Shown here: positions 10,901 to 19,000 of the stretch, piece by piece
Numbering within the stretch: the stretch's first letter is position 1
Layout: every line of letters begins with the position of its first letter
From: Serilophus lunatus
Taxonomy: Eukaryota > Chordata > Aves > Passeriformes > Eurylaimidae
Reading direction: 5' to 3'
NCBI GenBank assembly: GCA_013399895.1
Contig: VXBA01001296.1
Span: forward strand, 224-64,223
DNA: 64,000 bases
The notes under the pieces: generated by a model
What the model saw: the letters and a program-made list of their open reading frames with translations, nothing else
Databases searched by the model: none
Told to the model about the DNA's origin: nothing
Program-made: the position numbers and the translations under genes

Positions 10901-13111
10901 CACAAAGCCACCTTACCTGTAAACTGCTTGACAGCTGTCATTTCTGCAAGACACCCTGACATTTCAATTAAAAAGCACTACCAATCTGTGAGTTCACTAA
11001 AAGCAACATTAAATGGACTCAAAGGTTGGCAAAACCCAAAGTAAGTATGAATAGACAACAGGCATCCTAAAAAACAGACTTTCTCTTGGGATCCCACAGT
11101 GGTTCCCTCCTCATCTGGTGGTATTCAATGGTATGGTTACAAGGCTGTAATGTATTAAATTACTGCTGCTAAAACACTTACAAAATGGCAAATTATTAAA
11201 GACACGTGATAGAGGCTCATCCTAATGTGCTCGTTTGGACAATAAACTTTTCAGTACACCCAAGTAAAATATCTTAAAGGTCCAAGGACCAGACATCCTA
11301 CTGAAAACAGGGACAAGTGTCAGGACTCAATTACAGTCATACCAAAAAGAATTTAAGTAATCCAGCAGGTTTGGGGTGGGGGGGGAATGAACAGAAAAAA
11401 ATGAACTTGAGCTTTCAGTGTAATTCTGCTGTTTAAGGGCAGAGCAGATGGTCAGAAGAACAGCTGAGCAAAGAGACAACAAAAGCTTTTTAATATCCAA
11501 ATACAGCATGAATCAACAAGTCAAGTAAATGTTTTAAGGAGATAAAAGTCAAAGGAATATTAAGCTCCTACAAGGTTCACAAAAATAAGTGCACAGAGCA
11601 CCTTACTTAACAATCACTTGGGGGCATAAGGATTAGACTGAAAAAGAAAACATTTTTAGTTGTGCTGTTCCCTGTATGCAAAACATTCAGACAATATCTG
11701 TGAAGAGCTGAGAGCAGGACTAGATGATACTGAACTAACACTGTCTTGACTAGTTGGTTAACCTCCCGAGCCCTGCCAACCTAAAATGCTCAAGGATTTA
11801 AGTCAGAAGTAGCTGGGACTGTGGGTAAAAACTCCCAGACAAATGACTCAAAAGGGAAAATGGTAAGTATTCAAATGTGAGGCCTCAGTAAATTGAAATG
11901 AATCAGTCAAATGTAGTACAATGTGGAAAATGGGAAGAGAAAAAAGTGTTATTGGGATACCCTACAAGCATATATGATTACCAGTGAAAAAACCATTGCC
12001 AGTAGAGAAGAAAGGATGAAAAAAGGATGTATAATAAAGAATCCAAAATACAGTAAGAAATCGCTTTTTGAAAAGCATAACAGTGGGTTATTTCAAATGT
12101 CAGCCCTTATTTGCTGCATTAAGGGTGGGAAACCAAGCAAGGTATACAGATATACAAGCAACTGATAAAGGCTGCTGTGTGCTTAGGCAGAGACCCTACC
12201 CTCACACAAAGTGCAATAATCTTTTTTTTCTGTTTGGTGATCAGCCTCTGATTCATTATGCTCTCTCTGGAACTGTAACAGTCAAAAACATCAGTAACAA
12301 TTAACAAACCATAACTTATCAGTATAAAAAAGAGATTTCCTAAGCAGAGGCAATCTGTGAATGAAATGTGTGAAAAGAAAGGTTACTTACAGTCATCCAG
12401 TCTCACACAGAACAGATCATGTCCACCAGGGACAGCAACGATGTCTGTAGGATAAGGGGTGTTACTCGTGAAAATCAGTGACTGTTCCACACACACTTGA
12501 TGCACAGATCTGCAAAGAAAGCCCCCCCGAAAACTGTTAAAGGGGCTATTTTTGCATAATTTCATATTTTACATGACTTAATGCCAGCAACAGAACACAG
12601 TATTACTTTAGATGAGCTGTTGCACAATCTGCATTGATAATTACAGAAAGCCTCTCTTGTCACTGCAATAACTTTGTGGAGACTCTATTACTGTATTTAG
12701 AAATAACTATGGAACTCCCTGGAAGAAAAAGCGGCAAAAACCTCAGAGTTCCTATATTACAGCTCCTCTCGGTCCTCATTCCAGGCGCAAACTGCAAAGA
12801 CAGACTTCCCTCTGCAGCAGCCGAGCCATCCTCCTCCCTCAGGGCACCTCTGCCCTTTCCCGACCGCCCCCCCCGGGGCAGCCGAGGTCCCTTCCCTCAG
12901 GCCGGGCCGCCCCGCTGCCCCCGCTCCCCGCGGGCGGCCACAGCGCCCAGAGTCCCAACCTGCCCACAGCACCGAGAGCCCCAACCCTGCCCCATAGCAC
13001 CGAGAGCCCCAACCCTGCCCACCTGCTGCGGCCGGGGCGGCGGGCCGGGCCCGCGGGGCTGCGGGCGGGCAGCGGCGGCAGCAGGACCAGCAGGAGCAGC
13101 AGGGCCGGCAT
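1682..13111 (-). CDS. TCTN3: Tectonic-3, 13 coding exons
   Basis: Tectonic-3 belongs to the tectonic/MKS-B9 protein network at the ciliary transition zone, where it gates entry of membrane proteins and supports Hedgehog signalling. Thirteen minus-strand exons with AG/GT borders join to 1,524 nt (507 codons plus stop) with every phase matching. Human-like landmarks in order are VCVEQSLIF, KLNYFQQ, AGDPILIYF, GFLDSKSTSCTRIF, ASYYRDFTVLK, VVSEVIYEIE, SLQQHFTLHFW, PRSGNPGYI, DGSCS, TVQFG, VNCTSCCVVPVALEIQ and PPRGQPQSHWKLPFDIFFPF. Residues 1-20 are a hydrophobic leader (signal peptide). The last 16 residues, AGYFLLILIISSIFCF, are a C-terminal membrane segment. Human TCTN3 is about 600 residues; the difference is a Ser/Pro-rich and Cys-rich stretch after the leader that I cannot find here. 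CFAP46 starts 2.9 kb away in the opposite direction. Confidence 0.93.
1904..3990 (-). other. TCTN3 intron 12
   Basis: 2.1 kb intron between the last two coding exons. It contains one CR1 fragment near 3,330-3,465. No other recognisable element was seen. Confidence 0.8.
3327..3465 (-). mobile_element. CR1 LINE 3' fragment
   Basis: TCATAGAATGGTTTGGTTGG followed by AAGGGACCTGTAAAGGTCAC, CTAGTCCAAG and CCTGCAATGAGCAG is the reverse complement of the CR1 3' end. Severely 5'-truncated, in TCTN3 intron 12. Confidence 0.92.
3991..4128 (-). CDS. TCTN3: TCTN3 exon 12
   Basis: Codes residues 389-434, phase 0 at both ends; acceptor TTTTCAG, donor GTATGG. Contains VNCTSCCVVPVALEIQ with a double cysteine and an N-glycosylation sequon (NCT), then GLLSNPQ and RYLYQCH, all matching tectonic-3. 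Confidence 0.93.
4807..4972 (-). CDS. TCTN3: TCTN3 exon 11
   Basis: Codes residues 333-388; completes a split AG|C codon from exon 10; donor GTAATG. Contains EDSNCSYIQQKFYQAF and TEEWTTILVQGCSV, aligned with the human Cys-containing segment before NCTSCC. Confidence 0.9.
6073..6170 (-). CDS. TCTN3: TCTN3 exon 10
   Basis: Codes residues 301-333. Acceptor CTCTCAG, donor GTAACA, enters phase 0 and leaves phase 2. The reading MSILQSEGDGSCS followed by TVQFGRNMRTGCRL matches human tectonic-3 closely and fixes the frame. Confidence 0.9.
6315..6340. repeat. Short AAAT/ACAT microsatellite
   Basis: AAATAAATAAAT followed by ACATACATACATAC, next to TCTN3 exon 9 on the intron side. Confidence 0.85.
6361..6456 (-). 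CDS. TCTN3: TCTN3 exon 9
   Basis: Codes residues 269-300, phase 0 at both ends. Acceptor TTGTTGCAG; donor CAT|GTATCC is weak but keeps the frame into MSILQ of exon 10. Contains LPRSGNPGYITGAPLLI, diagnostic for TCTN3. Confidence 0.88.
7075..7232. repeat. A/C-rich low-complexity tract
   Basis: About 155 bases of runs of A interrupted by C (CAAAACAAAA, AACAAACAAGCAACAACAAA), nearly free of T and G on the plus strand, so T/G-rich in the sense of TCTN3 transcription. It lies in intron 8. Confidence 0.8.
7484..7609 (-). CDS. TCTN3: TCTN3 exon 8
   Basis: Codes residues 227-268, phase 0 at both ends; acceptor TTTCAG, donor GTCAGT. Contains VIYEIEYSGTSGIQSVSV, the sequon NIS, and SSLQQHFTLHFW, all tectonic-3 landmarks. 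Confidence 0.94.
7709..7783 (-). CDS. TCTN3: TCTN3 exon 7
   Basis: Codes residues 202-226, phase 0 at both ends; acceptor GTCTGCAG, donor GTATGT. Ends in DNTCTNVVSE, matching the human NTCQNVVSQ segment. Confidence 0.92.
8140..8175 (-). CDS. TCTN3: TCTN3 exon 6 (36-nt microexon)
   Basis: Twelve codons, VPIDGTIVQSTK, residues 190-201, phase 0 at both ends; acceptor TTCCTCAG, donor GTCAGT. It bridges FTVLK and VNVVAV where human TCTN3 has a short variable segment also starting VP. Confidence 0.8.
9304..9422 (-). CDS. TCTN3: TCTN3 exon 5
   Basis: Codes residues 150-189; completes a split G|GC glycine. Acceptor ACTCAG; donor AAG|GTGCAC is weak. Contains GFLDSKSTSCTRIFANLTES and ALDAASYYRDFTVLK, near-identical in layout to human tectonic-3, with a NLT sequon. 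Confidence 0.92.
9493..9601 (-). CDS. TCTN3: TCTN3 exon 4
   Basis: Codes residues 114-149, phase 0 in, phase 1 out; acceptor TTTTCAG, donor GTTAGT. Contains AGDPILIYF and MGASGVCVDGNPA. Confidence 0.92.
9815..10430 (+). mobile_element. CR1 LINE fragment, about 0.6 kb
   Basis: Sense to plus strand, i.e. antisense to TCTN3. Typical CR1 3' half: CCAGAAGGGAGCTAGGAAAA, GACTGAGGGCACTTGGTCTG, GGAGGAGACTGAGGTCAGA, then a diverged end. A short (CTCTG)n expansion sits at 9,899-9,927. Open frames here are fragments of the element, not genes. Intron 3 of TCTN3. Confidence 0.85.
10537..10667 (-). CDS. TCTN3: TCTN3 exon 3
   Basis: Codes residues 70-113; completes a split T|CA serine; donor CGT|GTAAGT. 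Contains KLNYFQQPQ and ends with SAFYR, which leads into AGDP of exon 4, as in human TCTN3. Confidence 0.92.
10668..12390 (-). other. TCTN3 intron 2
   Basis: 1.7 kb AT-rich intron. I recognise no mobile element or other feature in it. Confidence 0.75.
12391..12509 (-). CDS. TCTN3: TCTN3 exon 2
   Basis: Codes residues 30-69. Acceptor TTCTTTGCAG, donor T|GTAAGT, phase 2 in and phase 1 out. SVHQVCVEQSLIFTSNTPYP aligns with the human segment just after the Cys-rich block, so this is not the true second exon of the ancestral gene if that block is missing from the assembly. Confidence 0.9.
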
Positions 13112-13168
13112 GGAGGGCAGGGAGAGCAGAGCCGGCAGGGCCTGCGGGCCCCGCAGCGCCCCGCCGCC
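12840..13168. promoter_or_regulatory. TCTN3: CpG-rich 5' end of TCTN3
   Basis: GC-rich, CpG-dense sequence covering exon 1 and the start of intron 1, ending at the assembly gap. It includes two near-identical copies of AGCACCGAGAGCCCCAACCC near 12,968-13,018. Likely part of a promoter CpG island that continues into the gap. I saw no TATA box or convincing X-box. Confidence 0.6.
13023..13111 (-). CDS. TCTN3: TCTN3 exon 1 with signal peptide
   Basis: Starts at ATG 13,111 and codes MPALLLLLVLLPPLPARSPA, a leucine-rich leader, then an Arg/Gly/Pro tail of ten residues. Donor CAG|GTGGGC; the split AG|A codon fits exon 2. The same frame is open upstream to the gap edge (GALRGPQALPALLSLPS before the ATG), so a start inside the gap is possible. 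The exon lacks the cysteine-rich block expected next in tectonics. Confidence 0.72.
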
Positions 13169-13354
13169 NNNNNNNNNNNNNNNNNNNNNNNNNNNNNNNN
13201 NNNNNNNNNNNNNNNNNNNNNNNNNNNNNNNNNNNNNNNNNNNNNNNNNNNNNNNNNNNNNNNNNNNNNNNNNNNNNNNNNNNNNNNNNNNNNNNNNNNN
13301 NNNNNNNNNNNNNNNNNNNNNNNNNNNNNNNNNNNNNNNNNNNNNNNNNNNNNN
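13169..13354. other. Assembly gap (186 N)
   Basis: A run of N between the GC-rich TCTN3 5' end and a TG-rich simple repeat. Its length may be arbitrary. It probably hides TCTN3 5' UTR or promoter, and possibly more of the leader exon. Confidence 0.99.
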
Positions 13355-13709
13355 TGTGTGTGTGTGTCTGTGTGTGTGTCTGTGTGTGTGTCTGTGTCTG
13401 TATGTGAGTCTGTCTGTGTGTGTGTGTCTGTGTGTGTGTCTCTGTGTGTGTCTGTGTGTCTGTGTGTGTGTGTGTCTGTCTGTCTGTGTCTGTGTCTGTG
13501 TGTGTATCTGTGTCTGTGTGTGTGTCTCTGTGTGTGTGTGTGTCTGTGTGTGTCTCTGTGTGTGTGTCTGTGTCTGTCTGTCTGTGTCTGTCTGTGTGTC
13601 TGTCTGTGTCTGTGTGTCAGTCTGTCTGTCTGTGTGTCTGTGTGTGTGTGTGTGTCTGTCTGTGTGTCTGGGTGTGTGTGTCTGTCTGTCTGTGTGTCTG
13701 GGTGTGTGC
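13355..13709. repeat. TG/TCTG compound microsatellite
   Basis: About 355 bases of TGTG interrupted by TCTG and TCTCTG units, starting at the gap edge and ending in TCTGGGTGTGTG. Open frames reading VCVCVS on the plus strand are artefacts of the repeat. The true length is uncertain next to a gap. Confidence 0.95.
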
Positions 13710-15600
13710 TCAGTCCTCCGCGGGCCGCGGGGCAGGCGATGGGCGGGACCGCGCCCCCAGTGCGGACGGGGGGGTTGGCCTGGCGAAATACAGGAGTGCT
13801 ATGGATGGAGCTTTGCGTTCGTTAATAAGCAGAATCCATATTACAATATTCTGATGTATTAGTACATATCCAGATGTATGAGTATTGTGAATTACAGCGA
13901 CTCTATTAATAAAGTTAAGCTTTTGCCAGTAAATAGAATTCATATTATAGTGTAAAGATACATTAGTAGTGTAATTTAAAATAAGGTTTTATTTTGATGT
14001 ATGGTTAAATTTAATGAGCTCCTTCTGCTAAATGTGTAATCCCATTTGTACAAGGACCCACTGTTTAAAAAGCTTTAAAGGAGGTGACCCTCTGAAATCC
14101 TGAAGAAATACAGACACGTCTCTGCAGAAAGCATCCCAGGAATTTCCTGGGATAGTCATAAAGGGCTTCACTAAGAAGGTTACACCACCTTCAGAGCCAA
14201 TTAACATGAGCTCAAACCAGTGGGTTGTTTTGGAGAGTTGAGAAGTTCAGGAGGGGATGAGTACTCTTCTTCATCCTCATAACCCTCAAAAAGCAGTAAA
14301 AGACCCTCTACCCAAATTCCAGAGGGGAAGAATATAAATAATTTCCCCCTTACCTCAAAGAAATTTTAATAATCCCTCCCGCATTTGTGACAATTTAATT
14401 ATAAAAATCTGACCTGTCTAAAGATCTTTTGCGCCTCTGACTTGGAAACTGCCAAGTGTCAGGAGGTCATAACTGTTGTTGGATGACAACTGGGAGGATG
14501 AATACCTATTTCTTAGCTTCCAGATTTGGGCACCGAGCCTTTTATATTGAGTTACAATTTGAAAGTCAGAAAGCTTAGCTAAGTATTATACGACCATCCC
14601 CCAAATCCACCAAAAGCCACTTTGTTGGTTTGTTGGGATTTTTTTTAAAGTTCTTCAATTCCTTTCAGTTAATTTAAAAATTAATTCAAATACGTGATTT
14701 TAACTTCATTTTGTTTGTCTCCTATTTTCCTGGTGATTTTACTCTGACATCACTAGTAGATTTTATGAGTCACTTTTCTATCACAAACCGTGTGACCGCT
14801 TTTCATTATGTAGCCAGTAATCTTTCATTGACATTGGGGATAATACAGCCAGACTCTTCGCACAGGTATTTTTTGAGGATGAATAGTTGATGGAATCACT
14901 TGAGACGTTTATATCATGGTGCTGCCATTTTGACCACTACTTACATTGCAGAGGTTCCTATTCCTGAGTCAGGAGCTTCCACACACTGATTTTTCTGTCA
15001 GGGGACACGAGTCCTGCCTGCATCTGGAGTTCTGCCGACAAGCATCCAGAAGTGCCTGGCCTGTAGCTCGGAGTTGGGGTACAAACACTGTACACATCTC
15101 GCAGTGATGCAGAGAGCCCTGGTCGTTACTGCCTGTGTCATTACCCAGGACCAACACATTGCTTTCTGCTTCGGGAACCGACACACTTTGGCTGTAAGGT
15201 TCTCTTTCCTTGCCCATCTAGTTTTCGGATTAGTTTTATTTGTTTATTGACATTCGTAGAAGCAAGACAGTGAATTCCAACAGGCTGTTCAGCCACGGGT
15301 AGGGACTACAGGTAGGGAGTGAGAACAAGTCTGCTCCAGTCCTGTGCAGACCCTCTTACTGGAACACCCCGTTGACACAGAATTCCAGTTTAGCTTGAAG
15401 TGCAAAGGGCTTAGGTTTAAAACTGAATTTATGTATGTAACCCTTTAAATTGTCATGACAATCCGAGAATCTTCATTTGGCAGATAAGATCCAAATGTCC
15501 TCGGGCATTTTGTTCTGTTTCAGACCAAAGCTTCACCCACGGGTGGTGTTTGCTTTATTTCAAAGGGTTTCGCGTTAGAACCTCACAAGACGAGTATAAA
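13710..15600. other. Intergenic sequence between TCTN3 and CFAP46
   Basis: A short GC-rich edge (13,715-13,790) gives way to AT-rich sequence. I see no gene, RNA or recognisable mobile element. It is the shared 5' flank of the two head-to-head genes. Confidence 0.7.
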
Positions 15601-15782
15601 AGTTGTTGGTCACAGCCTTTCGTAGCGCTGCTTCCATTCCACCCGCGGGACACCGCCCGAGGCTGCCCGGGACCGGGGCAGGCCCGGCCTCAGCTCCGCG
15701 CCCGGGCCGCGGGATCGCCCTCGGGCAAAGGAGCGGAGCGAGGGGGCAGCAAAGGAGGGAGAGGCGCTCGAGTGTTGGAGGA

Positions 15783-15880
15783 GCGCTGCCGAGACACGGG
15801 CGCTGCGAGAGCTCTGCCGGGATAACGCGGGAGCGCTGCCGGGATACGGGCGCTGCGGGAGCGCTGCCGGGATACGGACG
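15783..15880. repeat. GC-rich tandem repeat before the CFAP46 start
   Basis: Three to four imperfect copies of a 22-28 base unit, best seen as GCGCTGCCGGGATACGGGCG followed by CTGCGGGA; one copy has GATAACGC in place of GATACGGG. Lies 117-214 bases upstream of the CFAP46 ATG. Confidence 0.8.
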
Positions 15881-15996
15881 CCGTGGCAGCCGGCAGGCGG
15901 AGCGGCCGCTGTGCGCGGCGGTTGCTGCTCGCAGGCGGAGCCCTCGGCGGTGCCCTCAGCGGAGCCCCCGGCGGTGCCCCCGGGCCCGGCCGGGCC

Positions 15997-16048
15997 ATGG
16001 CCGAGGCGTTGGTGCGGGAGCGGCTCCGCGCCGCGGGGCGCGGCCCAG
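15997..16048 (+). CDS. CFAP46: CFAP46 exon 1
   Basis: Start ATG in GGGCCATGGCC, a good Kozak context. Codes MAEALVRERLRAAGRGP, residues 1-17 plus one base; donor CAG|GTGAGC. The first residues differ from human, but the exon leads in phase into AQALMNAYELIKSA. Confidence 0.88.
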
Positions 16049-19000
16049 GTGAGCGGGGGGCGATCGCCGCCCTGGGCCCGGCTTTAAAATGCAGTGGCGT
16101 GAACGTCCCACGAAACGGGCTCTGTGGGGAAACCGTGTGTGTGGACTCGGCGTTCTTCCTCCGAATGCTTGAGGCGTCCTTCTGGCTGTGCAGAGAAATA
16201 GCTGCTGCACTGTTCCCCCAGTCGAGTTCACTTCATAGAACAGCTTTAATGATTTAACTTCGAATTTCTGTATCAACAGAAAGGAAACTGCTGAGTTCAC
16301 ATAATTGTGAGCCAGGGTTTCTATCTGATTCACTTTCTACTCTACTGATGATAGTTAGTTTAAATAGCAAGAGATTTGTGAATGCTTCATCTCAGGATCG
16401 TGTCTTTGAACAGCATGTTTTTGACGTTATTTTCTTAGTGTATTTCTGTGAAGGGAAGACAGGATATCCCATAGGTCATTTGAATGCAATCATGTCAGTC
16501 CACCTTGAACCATAAGTTCTTTTTTCCTTTTTTATTGCAGATGCTCAGGCTTTGATGAATGCTTATGAACTGATCAAATCAGCCAGAGAAGGAAAATCTG
16601 CACTTGACTCATCAGATAACTTCAGCACGGACTTGTATGTTTTATGTGCTGAACAAGCACTTGAGGTTGGTAATTTAGTCAATTTATGGTATTGAGTAAA
16701 AGCACGTGTATGACATACTGTATTTACAATTGTTAAAGTTACTACTTAAATAAATCCCAGAAGTAGCTGAGGGAAGCATTGTGCTCTTCTGATTTTGGAG
16801 AGCAATTGTTTAAACATGCATTTTCCCCTAAAACTCAGCCTCCAAAGTGACACTTTTTTATGGTCAGTCAGCAAACTATGGTTTGCAATTGAATCAAAAT
16901 ATATGCAATATGTACCATAGTATTTAGAAAGTGGTTTGCTGTGCTGTTTTTTTCTTGTTGCAGAAAACTTGAAGTTAACAATTTGGTTATGACTGAAGAA
17001 AATGTGTCTGTGAATAGTCCCTACCAGCCAAAAGAAGAAAGGTTCTAATACATTTTAATGATGAAATTCCTCCCCCCCAGCTGCAATCCACTCAGTCTGC
17101 TGTCTGAAAATGGAGGTGTAGCACTGACATGTACACAAAATCCTGCCACCTAATACCCATCCTTAAAAAAGAATTCTTAGCAGAATTTTGTCTTCAGGTT
17201 AACAGTTGTGGTAAAAAAGGAAACAATTTTTTGAATAATGTAAGCAGTTCTGTGACTGACTGAGGAGATTTGTTAAATAAAGAAGCTATCTTTTAGCAGA
17301 TATTTGGAATGACTAGAGCATGCTGTTAAATTTGAGCTAATTTTAATGGGCTTGAACAACATCTGAGATGCATCTTTATGGAATGTTGCTTGTATACTGG
17401 TGTGCAGCTGGATGTTACTCTTTGAATAGACATGCCTTTTCAAAAACTAACAATTCTTAATTGTTTGTTGCACTTTTTAATTCGTTAAATGCTTTTTTTG
17501 TGTCTTAGCTGGGATGTCTGGAAATGTGCAGTGACTGTCTACAGATGTATTTTAAAGGAAGATTTCCTGTGAACCAGTTTCTTGGCAGAGCATATTTGTG
17601 CCAAGGCCAGTTGTATGCTCCACACTCTACAGATAATTTGGTGAGACACTGTGAAGGTTGCTTATTAAGCCAGTTTTTAGAAGTATTTATTCCTAGGTTT
17701 TAATGTATTGCTTTCAGGCATTTAAAATACACAAGGATAATCAGAACTGTGGGAAAAATCAAAGGAAAAAATATTTATGAGTAGTTTGTGAGTAAACAAA
17801 ACCAGATGAATTAGACAAATATTTTGAATATTTTTTGGAGAACAACAAAAAAGAAAGCTTGCAGAAGTTTTCATGTAGTTGATTGTTTCAAAGTCAAACT
17901 TTTCACTTTTTACTTAAACGTGATACTTTCAGACCAAATTTAAGCTGTAACAAAGTGATTAGCAGTTTTATTCAGGAAGCATTTCACAGGCCTGTGGGAA
18001 GTGGAGGACTGAAGTGGCTCTCAGAGAGGTGGCACAGTGAATTTCTGTGGCAATGTGCTCCAGCACTCATCAGTGTTTCCATGTCGTACTTTGGATGTGG
18101 CTTTTTGTAGTGAGAGGTGGTAGCAACTTAGCAGGATACTGCTGTGTGTTGCTTTTAGGTGATACCCTGTCTGTGTGCAGTGAGCTGTTTGTACTTCCTG
18201 CTGATTTTAAAAGGAAGTGGGGTCTGTTTTCTGTCTTCAGTATTTCACTGGTACTGTGGTCAGTCAGCCTTGACAGTCTGCTGATAGTACCTGACCTCTG
18301 AAAATGGCCTTAAGAGAATTTTAGACTCATGGATTGTCCTGAGCTGGAAGGGACCCACAAGGACCATCCCATCCCGCCCCTGGCCCTGCTCAAGGACACC
18401 CCACCAATCCCACCCTGTCCCTGAGAGCACTGTCATAGTCCTGGGGCTCTGGCAGCCCTGGGGCCGTGACCCAACCCTGAGGAGCTTGTTCAATGCCCAA
18501 CCACTCTCTGGGGGAAGCAGCTTTTCCTGATACCCACCCTAACCCTCCCCTGGAGCAGCTCCAGCCATTCCCCAGAGCAGGGGGCAGAGGTTGCAGCTGT
18601 CCCTCAGGAGGGAGCTGCAGGTCCCAGGGAGCTCTGCCTTCAGTCTCCTCTTCAGCTGCACAGGCCAAGTGCCCTCAGCCACTCCTCCTCTTATGGCTTC
18701 CCCTCGAGGCACTTTACCATCTTCACACCTCCCTTTTTGTTACTTGTATCTACAAATTTCCCTGACAGATGTTGCAATAGTTTCTTTTCATAATGTGTTT
18801 GAATTAACTTTTGAGCCGGGATCTTTCCTGTGTCTGTGTTCTCTGCTTGCTTGCTTCTCTGAGCAGGTGTGCAGAACTGATCAAGGGTCCCTTTGGAGCT
18901 TCATGCACGTTTGAAAAGTGATACACTTCTTATCAGTTGTAAAGGTTTTTTCACTGCTGTGTTCTAGATAATTTATGAAAATAAGTGGTGCAATATCTCA

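Larger units (their letters stand above)
15640..16080. promoter_or_regulatory. CFAP46: CpG island at CFAP46 start
   Basis: CpG-dense block spanning the presumed 5' UTR, exon 1 and the start of intron 1, sharply bounded by AT-rich sequence. Contains CGCCCGAGGCTGCCCGGG, GCGGCCGC and a tandem repeat at 15,783-15,880. No TATA box near the start. A CpG-island promoter is inferred. Confidence 0.7.

Noticed and set aside
12634..13407. 257-codon Pro/Ala-rich plus-strand frame
   Set aside because: Antisense of the GC-rich TCTN3 first exon, running through N; no splice structure or family resemblance.
13358..13862. Open frames of 144-250 codons reading VCVCVS on the plus strand
   Set aside because: They are translations of the TG/TCTG microsatellite and the N gap, with no other support.
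13112..15996. A classic bidirectional promoter shared by TCTN3 and CFAP46
   Set aside because: Start codons are 2.9 kb apart with separate CpG-rich blocks and an AT-rich middle; I saw no convincing RFX X-box near either start.
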